A DNA stretch of 64,000 bases from Anisus vortex (taxonomy: Eukaryota; Mollusca; Gastropoda; Planorbidae): NCBI GenBank assembly GCA_949126835.1, contig OX421508.1:11343994-11407993 (forward strand), given 5' to 3'. Below the pieces are notes generated by a model. That model was not told the origin of the DNA. It was given only the letters and a program-made list of their open reading frames with translations, and did not search any database. The position numbers and the translations under genes were made by a program. The stretch's first letter is position 1. Each line of letters opens with the position of its first letter. Positions 39,201-47,446 of this stretch are shown here, in pieces.

Positions 39201-42200
39201 AGTTCTCCAATATATGAATGAATAAAAAAGTGCTTTTTAGTTCTCCAATATATGAATGAATAAAAAAATGCTTTTTAGTTCTCCAATATATGAATGAATC
39301 AAAAAGTGCTTTTTAGTTCTCCAATATATGAATGAATCAAAAAATGCTTTTTAGTTCTCCAATATATGAATGAATCAAAAAGTGCTTTTTTGTTCTCCAA
39401 TATATGAATGAATCAAAAAATGCTTTTTAGTTCTCCAATATATGAATGAATTAAAAAAATGCTTTTTAGTTCTCCGACATATGAATGTATCAAAAATGTA
39501 TGTGTAGTTCTCAGAGATATGAATGAATAAAAAATATGCTTTGTAATATTGCCTGGTGTGAATAAAGAATACATTATTGTGTAAGACTTTCTTGTTAAGG
39601 CTGGGTACGGCACCCCATTTTAGGGGTATTCAACTCGGGTACTGATTTTTAGGTTTTACTTAATTAAATAAGTTCAACCATTTCTGTTTACAAAAATGCC
39701 ACTCTTATAGCAAAAAGCGCAATAGTTTTTTTAATATATTTTTTTGAAATGGTATGTATGTAGCTAAGCGGTGAAAAAAAGTTAAAATTTTTGCATGTTT
39801 GACACCTCGAAACTCAAAGTAACAAAGCAAAATGCTTATAGTTCTTTTATCCTACGCAATAATCAATTACATTTGGTCGAGAGAAAAAAACAAGCGATTT
39901 ATTTTGAATTTTTATAAGAAAAAAATTTTATTTTCATGTTTTACTGACTTTGTGCGTTTTAAAAAAAATAATCATTTTTACTTCTTCTTCTTACAAGTCT
40001 CACATTTCTTAACATATTCTATTAAAACTTTGCCATTTTTATCTTGATACTAATTACAATAACTTGAACTAGCTAAATTTAAGTATTAGTTGGTTAATTT
40101 TATATTATAGAAAAAAAGTTTAATTATTTTATTGTTTTTATAGGCATAGTATGTATTTTTCGTTAAAAAACTTTTTTAAAAACTAATCAAAATGAAATTT
40201 TGTTTCAGTATTCCTTAAACTATTGCTAATAAATTTTATGTTGATTGTTACATTAAGTACTTGATAAATTTCTTGTTTTTCAAACTTTTCTTACTTTTTT
40301 GCATTTTACTCAAAATAATTATTTTATACCTTATTTTTACTACTCCTCTCACATTTTTTTACCGATTGTATTGAGACTTTGTAATTTTTATCCAAGCACT
40401 TATTACAACAGCAAGTTCCACTTAGATTTTGAAATTTTTGTTTAATTTTAATTTTATGGGTGCAAACGTTGAGTTTTTTTGCAAAAAATTAACTATTTAA
40501 AATGTGCCTTAAGAAAAAATTTATAACAAATTAAATATCTTAAATTTAAACAAAGTGGGTGGAACATTCTGTTGTAAATTCATATCTTTACTAAATGTAT
40601 CTAATTGTGTATCTGTAGGTGTAAAGGTTATAGAGAAGATATATTTCTAAAAACACCTATAAAATCTAATATGGCGGCCATTGCCATGGCAACCAATGCA
40701 TACAAATTTTTTTTTAACTGATTGCCCTTTATGATATTCCATACTTGTTATGTGGTTAAAGTTTCAGACGTTTTGATCGGTAAATTCAAAAAAAGTGTCT
40801 AAAACGTGCCCCCCAGCCTTAAATGCCTAACTAGAGAATGGGTTAACTGCTACTGTCATTTTCCTTTCAGAATCTCCAGTCTGAGGGAACTGTTATTAAC
40901 AATCCCCAGACACCTTCAGCCAACTGGCCAAGTGAAGGGGCCATTACATTCAAACAGTACAAAATGAGATACAACGATGGCCAACCCCCTGTCATCAAAG
41001 GCATCAGTGTGAACATTCAGTCCAAAGAGAAAATAGGGATTGTGGGGAATTCTGGATCAGGTAAAAGCTGATAATCACTCACTCAATCACTAAATCATCT
41101 TTGTGCCTACATGAATAATTATTAAAGTAAAATTTGATGAATTTTTATTTGTTTCCAGGGAAATCCTCACTTGGTGTGGCGTTGTTTCGTTTGTCAGAAG
41201 CAGCTTCAGGAACCATAACCATTGATAATATTAACATTCGTGACGTGCCTTTAGAAATTCTGAGATCACGGTTGTCTATTCTTGTGCAGGATCCTGTGTT
41301 ATTTACAGGAACAATAAGGTAAACACATTGTTTTTTTCACTGAATATTTGATTCATTGGACTTGTAAGCAGTTACTGTTGAAATGAACTTACACATTTAA
41401 TTTACTGTAAATATATTTCATTGGAAATATTCTATGATTATGTTTCAAGATATTCTGGAAATTCTTTGTGTTAAACAGTACATATGGTTTAAATTTGAGT
41501 TTCGCTTTCAATACATTTAGTCAGTGAAGCAGAGTTTGGTTTTGAATGCCCATAAATATGAGTGGATTGTGTGATCAGCACAAACAGCAATAAAAATGTT
41601 ATTTCCTTGGTTTGTAAACGGTACTCAATACACCTAGTAGAACAAAGGGAGTTAATACTGAGGTGAAAAAATGTATCATGGCCCTTTGGTCCAGCAATCC
41701 ACTGGTCTATTTGGAGGATTACCTTGTGGTCAATTAATTTAATTGCCAAAAATGTTATTTTACTCCATGTGCATATATGTCAAGATACAAAAATTTTTTC
41801 TCATACTATTTGAGAAAATGAAATCGAATCAAAGTAAATAAATATTTCTTGAAGCATCAAGCATATCTGCCAACTCTCCCACTTAAAGTAGGATGTAACA
41901 ATATCTGCCGACTCTCCCACTTAAAGTAGGATGTAAAAATATCTGCCAACTCTCCCACTTAAAGTAGGATGTAACAATATCTGCCAACTCTCCCACTTAA
42001 AGTAGAATGTAACAATATCTGCCAACTCTCCCACTTAAAGTAGGATGTAACAATATCTGCCAACTCTCCCACTTAAAGTAGGATGTAACAATATCTGCCA
42101 ACTCTCCCACTTAAAGTAGGATGTAACAATATCTGCCAACTCTCCCACTTAAAGTAGGATGTAACAATATCTGCCAACTCTCCCACTTAAAGTAGGATGT

Positions 42201-44746
42201 AACAATATCTGCCAACTCTCCCACTTAAAGTAGGATGTAACAATATCTGCCAACTCTCCCACTTAAAGTAGGATGTCCCACCTTTCTGATTTTAAGACCT
42301 TCACAAAATTGGAGCTCATATTTACATAACTCATTAATAAAATTAAAAACAAATTTACAGAAATTTATCCAAGGTTATCCATCATGCTTTATTATGAGAT
42401 TATTTTGAGATTACTTTATCTCTCAGAAATGGTCCTGTTTTTGGCATCAATTCATCAAATACCGGTACCAATAAATCTTTTTATTTTCTTCCAGGTACAA
42501 TCTTGATCCTTCCAATACAATTAAATCTGATGATATTTTCTGGCAAGCTTTAGACAAATGTCACATAAAAAATAAAGTAAGTGACCACAACATTCTATAG
42601 TGACCACAACATTCTATAGTGACCACAACATTCTATAGTGACCACAACATTCTATAGTGACCACAACATTCTATAGTGACCACAACATTCTATAGTGACC
42701 ACAACATTCTATAGTGACCACAACATTCTATAGTGACCACAACATTCTATAGTGACCACAACATTCTATAGTGACCACAACATTCTATAGTGACCACAAC
42801 ATTCTATAGTGACCACAACATTCTATAGTGACCACAACATTCTATAGTGACCACAACATTCTATAGTGACCACAACATTCTATAGTGACCACAACATTCT
42901 ATAGTGACCACAACATTCTATAGTGACCACAACATTCTATAGTGACCACAACATTCTATAGTGACCACAACATTCTATAGTGACCACAACATTCTATAGT
43001 GACCACAACATTCTATAGTGACCACAACATTCTATAGTGACCACAACATTCTATGCATCAAATTTGAGACAAATATGTTTAATACAGTTTTATTGCAAAG
43101 TTTTGTTATGTCCCTGTCACTACCCACCCTACACCATGTAACCCAAGATAAAATAACTACAGTATATTTTTTGGCTAATGGACATTTAATATTTTACAAT
43201 TATTTTGTTTATTTCTTTGTTTAGATTGAGTCTTTGGAAAATGGTCTGGATACTCAGGTAGAAGAAAATGGAAGAAATTTTTCAATGGGTGAAAGACAAC
43301 TTTTATGTTTGGCGAGAATTTTACTGCGAAACACCAAGGTACTGTGCTGAATATTTTCTCTAAATGACACCATTTTATATTACAAATGGCCATTGTTCGT
43401 TTAATTCAGTTACATCTAGGTTACTTTATTGTAAATATATTGTGTGTAGATCTACACAGGTATAAAAAAATGAAGTACGGTAAATTAATTTGACAATTGT
43501 TTTTAATAGGCCCAGTTTTCTAGATATTATACATTTTATTACGTTGATACCAATATAAATAAAAACTTTAAAGCATAACAGCTACATTATTTAAAAAATG
43601 GAAGTTCACATTTATTGGTTAATTAAACATTTCTGGCTTTTAATTTGAATGTATGTAAATAGATATGATAAACAGCAAAACAAGTTTTGATTTGTAAATT
43701 GTGTGACTTATCACGTGGTGTAATGTTTAGATTCTGGTGTTGGATGAAGCCACAGCATCCGTGGATGCAACAACGGAGGCCCTTGTGATACAGACCATTA
43801 AAGAATGTTTCCATAACTGCACGGTCTTAATGATAGCCCACAGAATAAACACCGTCTGGGACTGTGATAAAATACTGGTCATGGAACAAGGAAAGGTAAC
43901 TGGATCTTGAACTTAAGTATTTTACTTTGTTGTCTTCTCCTTGCCTAGTCATTCTTTAATCCTCTCATTTCTCTTGATAGCTGACGGCTTTAAAGTCACC
44001 TTCTTATCCTTGAGGAGTCTTCAAGGTGTTCATTTCCTTTTAGTTGCATTACCAATTAGAAAGCCTGTACCCAGATTTTTTATTTGTTTGTAATCAGAGC
44101 TTTAGAACCAGCCATTTATAGAACTCTGAATAAATAAAATTATATAAACATTCTACCTACTGTTTTTCACAAAAGATTATTCATATTTTATTTAGTCTTC
44201 ATTAATTTACAGTTATAAATTCATGACCATTTTTAAAATTGATTTATACTTATAATCTTATTTTCCACTATTTAATTTTATAATAAACTCAAGATTTTAG
44301 TTGTATATAACCTAATATTTTGATTGAACTAAATATTTAATTCTGATTAAAATTGTAACCAATTATTTAAATAAAAACATTTCATGTAATATTTGAGTTT
44401 ATTCAAATTCCTCTATAGTATATATAGGCCCTATTTATAAAAACATTTTTATTTCCTTTGTCTGTAGATTGTCGAGTTTAACCATCCCACAGTTCTACTG
44501 CAGAAATCTTTTTCTCGGTTCAAGTCCATGTTTGAGATGCTGAAATCCCAGCCGCGCGGAGCATCCATCAACGAAGACCCGCTGCCCACAACCACGTCCA
44601 GGGCGTCCACGTCCCCTAGGCTGCCCTCATCTCCCCGCCTTCAGTCTCCGATGCACCACACACCCTCTAATTCTCCGTTCGGCGACCTTTCACCTCTCAA
44701 GGATGAGAGCATTGAAATTGATGAAGATGATGATGCATTAATGTAG
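12180..44746 (+). CDS. ABCC5-like: ABCC-family ABC exporter, MRP5-like (ABCC5/11/12 clade), complete, 30 coding exons
   Basis: The product is an ATP-driven membrane exporter of organic anions, cyclic nucleotides or conjugates; that role is known for MRP5-type proteins and is not shown here. Exons chained by splice site and phase sum to 4,437 coding bases, an uninterrupted 1,478 codons plus stop, against about 1,437 residues for human ABCC5. Order: short cytosolic N-terminus, TMD1 (about 120-415), linker, NBD1 (about 500-710), linker, TMD2 (about 825-1150), NBD2 (about 1160-1400), Ser/Pro-rich tail. No TMD0 is present, as expected for short MRPs. Phrases such as [19 protein letters not shown] and DMDEIDVRLP match ABCC5-type proteins closely. 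Introns range from about 100 bp to 7 kb and hold many repeats. Exon coordinates are given in the domain entries. Choosing between ABCC5, 11 and 12 needs a tree. Confidence 0.95.
12784..14303 (+). repeat. 24-bp minisatellite, about 63 copies, ABCC intron 1
   Basis: Units read ACACATTTAGTAGAACCAATAATT. Because 24 is a multiple of three, the array gives false open frames. A variant pair (CATTAAG, then CAAAAATTAGG) occurs near both ends, at 12979-13030 and 14183-14235. Confidence 0.98.
14898..17182 (+). CDS. ABCC5-like: ABCC exons 2-4: N-terminal elbow, TM1 and TM2
   Basis: Exons are 14898-15077, 15980-16127 and 17035-17182. Exon 2 encodes the NAGLFS-like elbow motif (here [14 protein letters not shown]), typical of the start of the ABCC core, then a charged loop. 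Exon 3 has a basic helix followed by the hydrophobic stretch [18 protein letters not shown] (TM1). Exon 4 supplies TM2 ([16 protein letters not shown]) and ends at [10 protein letters not shown], matching the LTWALNYRTG stretch of ABCC5. The exon 4 donor is GTCAGT. The following intron (17183-24274) is the longest in the gene and carries the composite hAT element. Confidence 0.92.
15130..15326. mobile_element. hAT MITE with 8-bp target duplication, ABCC intron 2
   Basis: The ends are CAGGGGTCGGCAACC and GTTCCGACCCCTG. Flanks CTGTACGA (15122-15129) and CTGTAGGG (15327-15334) match at 6 of 8 positions. It shares the internal CGTGCCAAGTTTGGCACGCG motif with the 1.8-kb relative at 9487. Confidence 0.8.
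18015..18087 (+). mobile_element. 73-bp piggyBac-type MITE, copy 2
   Basis: It is bounded by TTAA at 18011-18014 and 18088-18091 and differs from the copy at 2396-2468 by only a few substitutions. It lies inside the composite hAT element. Confidence 0.7.
18183..18419 (-). pseudogene. Probable hAT transposase fragment, reversed
   Basis: The frame contains [20 protein letters not shown] followed by a Leu-rich helix and [14 protein letters not shown]. The TxWxxRxxSVK pattern is like the central segment of DUF4371/ZMYM1-type hAT transposases (compare [20 protein letters not shown] in the same composite). It lies opposite to the main transposase remnant. The assignment rests on pattern similarity only. 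Confidence 0.4.
18582..18993 (+). repeat. Internal duplication of the composite hAT, copy 1
   Basis: From AGAGTATGTAGGCCTAG to TCGTGGGGCCTGC this segment is repeated at 20617-21028 with scattered substitutions and small indels. Both copies end at the same GGGGCCTGC, then diverge: here into the second hAT's 3' end, there into the transposase. Confidence 0.85.
18990..19445 (+). pseudogene. 3' end of a second hAT: transposase C-terminus and right terminus
   Basis: The frame reads [20 protein letters not shown], then [19 protein letters not shown], matching the C-terminal dimerisation part of hAT transposases. The non-coding end finishes GGTTCGCCATCACTG at 19445, whose complement CAGTGATGGCGAACC is a hAT-type terminus. 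The left part of this element is missing. Confidence 0.75.
19465..20611. mobile_element. 1.1-kb non-autonomous hAT element nested in the composite
   Basis: The left end CATAGGTTCTGAACG and right end GTTGAGAACCTGTG are imperfect inverted termini. Flanks TACTAAAG (19457-19464) and TACTAGAG (20612-20619) match at 7 of 8 positions. The ends carry G-rich and GCGGTGAG motifs, and the middle is AT-rich with no coding frame. Confidence 0.75.
20617..21028 (+). repeat. Internal duplication of the composite hAT, copy 2
   Basis: Second copy of the segment at 18582-18993. It runs directly into the transposase remnant, so this is the copy that keeps the ancestral junction. Confidence 0.85.
21050..22851 (+). 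pseudogene. hAT transposase of ZMYM1/DUF4371 type, decayed
   Basis: Pieces in order: [45 protein letters not shown]; a catalytic-region phrase [51 protein letters not shown]; and the C-terminal dimerisation region [18 protein letters not shown] near 22670-22720. Frameshifts lie near 21140, 21220, 21535, 21985 and 22110-22240. An in-frame TAA near 21628 (RG*GYDNG) replaces an expected Gln codon. The N-terminal zinc finger is not visible. It cannot encode an active transposase. Confidence 0.88.
23178..23532 (+). repeat. 28-bp minisatellite, about 12.7 copies, ABCC intron 4
   Basis: Units contain ACATTTGATATTCAATCCCG followed by TCAGACTG, with GGAAT/AGACT and ATATTC/ATACTC variants. It decays into GACTGACCTTCC-like sequence up to about 23700. 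Confidence 0.95.
24275..27584 (+). CDS. ABCC5-like: ABCC exons 5-10: rest of TMD1 (TM3-TM6)
   Basis: Exons are 24275-24360, 25028-25201, 25647-25709, 26106-26190, 26671-26819 and 27477-27584. Exon 5 gives [17 protein letters not shown], the cytoplasmic coupling stretch. Exon 6 opens with the signature-like [15 protein letters not shown] and continues into TM3/TM4. Exons 7-8 encode the charged intracellular loop with KLIKMNGWE, equivalent to KFIKMYAWV in ABCC5. Exon 9 has TM5 ([19 protein letters not shown]) and exon 10 TM6 ([19 protein letters not shown]). All junction phases agree. The introns are AT-rich with no large element recognised. Confidence 0.93.
27850..29478 (+). CDS. ABCC5-like: ABCC exons 11-12: TMD1-NBD1 linker and start of NBD1
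   Basis: Exons are 27850-27964 and 29246-29478. Exon 11 encodes the segment after TM6 and the first NBD1 strand ([17 protein letters not shown]), whose aromatic Trp is a candidate ATP-stacking residue. Exon 12 encodes about 77 residues rich in Asp, Glu, Ser and Pro, which matches the long insertion that ABCC5 carries in NBD1 before Walker A. The intron between them (27965-29245) contains a piggyBac-like element whose TTAA starts only eight bases into the intron. Confidence 0.9.
27977..28770 (-). mobile_element. piggyBac-like element, internally deleted, ABCC intron 11
   Basis: TTAA at 27973-27976 and 28771-28774 flank imperfect inverted ends (CCCCTTTACTACGGG and complement CCCTTTAATTCCGGG). 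A - strand frame at 28458-28225 encodes a 77-residue acidic, Ser/Asp/Glu-rich start with a basic patch (GKRKQTR), like the N-terminus of piggyBac transposases; the DDE core is absent. Three GACGTGAAC-like subterminal motifs lie at the right end. A second copy starts at 63769. Confidence 0.75.
29516..29815 (+). repeat. Dispersed repeat family I, ABCC intron 12
   Basis: This is the longest copy of the family. It begins ATTACAGACGCTCCTTCTAT and ends near TGGGTTGTATTTCTAAAT. It matches the copy at 38033 over about 270 bp and starts about 40 bp after the intron 12 donor. Confidence 0.8.
29983..32891 (+). CDS. ABCC5-like: ABCC exons 13-17: nucleotide-binding domain 1
   Basis: Exons are 29983-30054, 30752-30876, 31506-31578, 32052-32255 and 32717-32891. 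Visible motifs: Walker [10 protein letters not shown] (about 539-547), Q-loop [11 protein letters not shown], canonical signature LSGGQKQR (about 629-636), Walker B DILLLDDP (about 648-655), D-loop region ATVD, and H-loop THH (about 685-687). As in other ABCC proteins, the catalytic Glu after Walker B is Asp, so this half-site is expected to hydrolyse ATP poorly (family knowledge). Exon 17 closes the domain and enters the basic linker ([16 protein letters not shown]). Confidence 0.95.
30480..30600 (+). repeat. Degenerate 21-22-bp tandem repeat
   Basis: Five or six units alternate between GACACAATACTTGTGAG and GACACAATACCTTGTGACT forms. Confidence 0.7.
31230..31376 (+). repeat. 76-bp tandem duplication, ABCC intron 14
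   Basis: Two units share GCTAATCTCTAGACAAT and TTTACTTCTAGAAAACTG with a few differences. Confidence 0.85.
32290..32580 (+). pseudogene. LINE 3'-terminal fragment, ABCC intron 16
   Basis: Frames read [20 protein letters not shown] and ALCSTRNPK, which resemble the C-terminal end of non-LTR retrotransposon ORF2 (helical basic stretch, Trp, then ALCSTR). Stops interrupt it. A tentative call by pattern. Confidence 0.45.
33228..38460 (+). CDS. ABCC5-like: ABCC exons 18-24: inter-half linker and TMD2 (TM7-TM12)
   Basis: Exons are 33228-33374, 34276-34475, 35086-35253, 35948-36077, 36695-36977, 37652-37838 and 38371-38460. Exon 18 is a Ser/Arg-rich cytosolic linker. Exon 19 has TM7 and the [11 protein letters not shown] motif (ABCC5: WLSYWIKQGSG). 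Exon 20 holds an extracellular loop with three N-glycosylation sequons (NST, NVS, NTT) and TM8. Exons 21-22 give [12 protein letters not shown], the DMDEIDVRLP coupling segment and TM9/10. Exon 23 has TM11 ([20 protein letters not shown]), and exon 24 the TM12 cytosolic end ([15 protein letters not shown]). All splice junctions keep the frame. Confidence 0.94.
33616..33879 (-). repeat. SINE family A with 11-bp target duplication, ABCC intron 18
   Basis: TATGTTATGAT occurs exactly on both sides (33605-33615 and 33880-33890). The SINE is near full length, with the B-box complement GGATTTGAACCC and the usual body and tail. Confidence 0.88.
35640..35800 (+). repeat. Second tRNA-like SINE, ABCC intron 20
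   Basis: A tRNA-like head (GCCTAAGTGGTTAGTACTCT, then GGGTTTCAATCC as B-box) is followed by an unrelated body. A similar head lies at 59806-59870. It does not fold as a full tRNA with intact acceptor pairing by eye. Confidence 0.45.
37205..37362 (+). repeat. Retroposon 3' end with TTA-rich tail, copy 2, ABCC intron 22
   Basis: It matches 5780-5935, including TTACATTATGTTTGTTGGCA and the following (ATT)n tail. Confidence 0.55.
38033..38300 (+). repeat. Dispersed repeat family I, ABCC intron 23
   Basis: It runs from TTACAGACGCTACTTCTAT to TTGGGTTGTATTTCTAAG and ends about 70 bp before exon 24. It lacks about 25 bp present in the copy at 29516. Confidence 0.8.
38742..39541 (+). repeat. 38-bp minisatellite, about 21 copies, ABCC intron 24
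   Basis: Units contain TTCTCCAATATATGAATGAA, then TCAAAAAATGCTTTTTAG. Variation is concentrated at AAAAATG/AAAGTG and TTTAG/TTTTG. Confidence 0.97.
39599..40818. mobile_element. TTAA-flanked 1.2-kb non-autonomous DNA element, ABCC intron 24
   Basis: TTAA at 39595-39598 and 40819-40822 bracket inverted ends GGCTGGGTACGGCACCCC and complement GGCTGGGGGGCACG. The interior is AT-rich and non-coding. TTAA target sites are used by piggyBac and Kolobok superfamilies; the termini do not resemble the other TTAA elements in this window, so Kolobok is possible. Confidence 0.6.
40871..43895 (+). CDS. ABCC5-like: ABCC exons 25-29: nucleotide-binding domain 2
   Basis: Exons are 40871-41060, 41159-41318, 42495-42576, 43225-43338 and 43731-43895. 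Motifs: [10 protein letters not shown] and the A-loop Tyr in KMRYNDG; Walker [10 protein letters not shown], split by an intron of 98 bp; Q-loop [13 protein letters not shown]; signature FSMGERQ (about 1312-1318), a non-LSGGQ form close to FSVGERQ of ABCC5; Walker B ILVLDEA with catalytic Glu at about 1337; H-loop IAHR. This half therefore looks like the hydrolysing site. The intron after exon 27 is mostly a 19-bp satellite starting at intron base 5. Confidence 0.95.
41863..42277 (+). repeat. 38-bp minisatellite, about 11 copies, ABCC intron 26
   Basis: Units contain ATATCTGCCAACTCTCCCAC, then TTAAAGTAGGATGTAACA. Very homogeneous, with only a few substitutions across the array. Confidence 0.97.
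42581..43054 (+). repeat. 19-bp satellite, 25 essentially identical copies, ABCC intron 27
   Basis: Units read GTGACCACAACATTCTATA. By eye I see no substitution until the last unit. The first unit begins at intron base 5, overlapping the GTAAGTGACC donor context of exon 27. Confidence 0.98.
44468..44746 (+). CDS. ABCC5-like: ABCC exon 30: C-terminal tail and stop
   Basis: After the last NBD2 strand ([25 protein letters not shown]) the exon encodes a low-complexity tail of about 65 residues, longer than the short end of human ABCC5. It carries five Ser-Pro sites in a row (TSPR, SSPR, QSPM, NSPF, LSPL) and closes with an acidic stretch before TAG at 44744-44746. The tail is relatively GC-rich compared with the surrounding introns. 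The Ser-Pro sites would suit proline-directed kinases; that is inference. Confidence 0.9.
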   Translation: MVEFNHPTVLLQKSFSRFKSMFEMLKSQPRGASINEDPLPTTTSRASTSPRLPSSPRLQSPMHHTPSNSPFGDLSPLKDESIEIDEDDDALM

Positions 44747-45283
44747 GACAGGGTGACTAAAAACCATGCCAATGGACAAAATGTGACATTAGTTGACATT
44801 GACATTTTTCTTTCATACTCTACGAAGTGTAGTCAGTGATCAAAGTGCAGTCAATGATCAAAGTGCAGTCAATGATCCATTACTCATTTCAAAAAACTGT
44901 TTGATCTATTATTTGTTGTTGTAACAAAATCTGTTTTAAACATGTACAACGAATGATATTGTTATGAAACGGCATTGTCACATTCAATGGAGTTAAATGG
45001 AAGATAAGGCTGCAAAGTTCTGTTAACATGGAAGATTAGCCTGCAAAGTTCTGTTAACATGGAAGATAACACTGCAAAGTTCTGTTAACATGGAAGATAA
45101 CCCTGCAAAGTTCTGTTAACATGGGAGATAACCCTTCAAAGGAGGAAATAGCTCAGCAAGGTTCTAGATTCAGTCTAAGCAGATTGTTTCTATTCTCCTG
45201 TGTTAGTTAATTAATTTTGCTTTATATGTCTGGAATTTGTTTTACAAACCATTTTGCCTTACATGATATTGTGCTGTAATAAA
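44747..45283 (+). other. ABCC 3' UTR with AATAAA polyadenylation signal
   Basis: The sequence after the stop has no coding frame. It contains a 31-bp tandem repeat (44999-45140) and then the canonical hexamer AATAAA at 45278-45283, about 530 bases after the stop. Choosing this hexamer as the end of the transcript is inference; later AT-rich sequence offers alternatives. Confidence 0.5.
44999..45140 (+). repeat. 31-bp tandem repeat in the ABCC 3' UTR, about 4.6 copies
   Basis: Units contain GGAAGATAACCCTGCAAAG then TTCTGTTAACAT. It would be transcribed as part of the 3' UTR if the AATAAA at 45278 is used. Confidence 0.9.
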
Positions 45284-46002
45284 CAAACAATTTCTATAGG
45301 GACCTAGCAATTAACTAACTAGACGAATGATAACAATCGTATACATGTAACTATTGAGGCTGACTGAACTCTACCTATAACTATAAACAATATCAGTAAA
45401 GACACATTATTATATATTATTTTAATTTTTATTTAAGTTTTTGTTAAAGTTTGTGAATTTTAAAATGATTTTAGAGTAAGAAGCATGAATATATTTATTC
45501 AATTGTAAAACTGGTCTTGAAGAATTACTTTAAGAAAAAGTACAGTATATGTAATGAAGTAAGAAAAGAAGATCTCTTAGTCTGTAAACATTGTTATAAT
45601 GATGACGTTGGGGCAAGGAATGGGTTGTTTGGACCAATCTCAAATTAAAATCATTATAACTTATAACTGTTTTATATAAATATCAAAATACAAGACAAAG
45701 GCTAATTCAGAAAACAGAATAAAATAATGTTTATCTTTGAAGGTGAAACTAAAAATTATATGATAAAAATATGAATACATGCCTGTACATATTTGGATTT
45801 TAAATTTTAAAGGTAGGCCTATATTTTGAGTTGAAATCTTTAATTATTTTTTTTTAATTTACTCCTACAATTGTAACTTATTGTAAAAGTTGAGGCGACA
45901 TCCATCAAAGTAGAAGTTATTTATCAAGCATTGAGCGACTCATAAATGTACTATGTTTATTAGAACATCCCACATGCTAAATTATTCTAGAAATGTGACT
46001 TA
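45284..46002. other. Intergenic DNA after the ABCC 3' UTR
   Basis: AT-rich sequence without a coding frame or recognised repeat. It may still be transcribed if the poly(A) site lies further on. Confidence 0.45.
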
Positions 46003-46160
46003 TACCATTGCAGACGTTACTTCTAGATAGAAGATTATTACGTCCTTTGCCCAAAACTCCTGCTGGGCGGCAGGGCTAGAACCCAGGTTGTCATGTTGAT
46101 AGTTCAATGTTCGGTAGTACCGGTACTAATCACATGACCAGCCAGGCTCACTGAGGCATG
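46003..46160 (+). repeat. Dispersed repeat family II, copy 1
   Basis: It begins TTGCAGACGTTACTTCTAG...AGAAGATTATTACGTCC, then has CTCCTGCTGGGCGGCAGGGC and a tRNA B-box-like TAGAACCC. The head resembles family I; the body matches 50511-50675. Confidence 0.65.
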
Positions 46161-47384
46161 TATTAAAAAGTGCAACAGTTACACAGCTTCAACCAACAGT
46201 TCTCAGCAAACAATTAGTCTATTTCTATTGACTTTAAATGTTACAGTATTTGAAAAGAATATATAGTTCTACTATATGAAACAAAAGTCTTCTGGTTTGC
46301 CAACCACAACCTCCCATTTTCAAAACCTGCCCTGGTCTGAAATTAGTTTTATTGCATCTGGATTAACTTTTCCTAAGGCACTATGATGTAAAGGGGAGAT
46401 GAGCGTTGTACTGGCAACACTATTCCATTGTATCTTGAGGTTAGTGTCTTCCCTCGTCTGATTAATGTAGTTACAACAAGGGATGCAATTTTGAATTCCT
46501 TTTGATGAGTATATTTTATGCTTTTTATTTCTTTTTAAATAACATGAACATTATATAAAAAGTATGAAGTGTAAGCATTGATCAGAGACAGCCAATATGT
46601 AAATAAATATGTACATAGTTAAATGTGTGAGCACATACCATTGTTCAACTGTTCAGGTGATCCATTCACTACTTGATTGCAATTCTGGAAAGATATGTGA
46701 ACTCTTCCTCACATAAGATATAATTACTAATAAGATAATTACAAGCACAGATAATTAACTCAAGCGCTCCCAGATTCTTTGGTCCACCAAATACTGGTAC
46801 CACAAATGTGGGGAAAAAAATATTTTGCAAAAATTGTATGTTTTTTGTTTGTTTTTTTATTTACTTGAAAAAATATTGTTCTATCCTGCCAAGATGTGTT
46901 GAAATGTTTCAATTATGTTATGATACTTGTATCATGTTGTAAATATCTTGTTTGTCTTTGCTGAGATAACTTTCAAAAAGTCATTCACAACTTTTCTAAA
47001 CCCTTCACATGATGTTAACAAAACAAAATGAATTCTATTTCCTCATGTTCTGTGTCTATGCAGTTGTTTCATTTTTTTTTAAATATCCATTTTATCAAAA
47101 ATTGAAAGAAAAAATTTGTATAAAAATCTTCCCAACTTTGTTGAAGTATTCATTATTTTATTTATTTGATGTATTTTGATTTCATTGTGTTGATGTATTT
47201 TGATTTCATTGTGTTGATGTATTTGATTTCATTCACTACTTGACTAAGCAATGAATAAGCTTTAAGGAAGTTTTTTGTGTGTGTTGATATTTATGTTATT
47301 TGTATTTACTTTGTTAGCAAGTAGCAAGCAAAACTGTTTTTATTCAACATGATGACTCCATGGTTTTAGCCTCCATGCTGTCCA
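46161..47384. other. Intergenic DNA, mostly unrecognised
   Basis: No gene seen. 46636-46725 resembles the later half of repeat family I (GTTCAGG...CCATTC...CTTGATTGCAATTC) and may be an old copy. A short TTTGATTTCATTGTGTTGATG repeat lies at about 47165-47235. Confidence 0.4.
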
Positions 47385-47446
47385 ATCCCTGCTGCCCCAC
47401 AGGAGTTTTGGGCCAAGGAAGTAATCTTCTATCTAGAAGAAACTAT

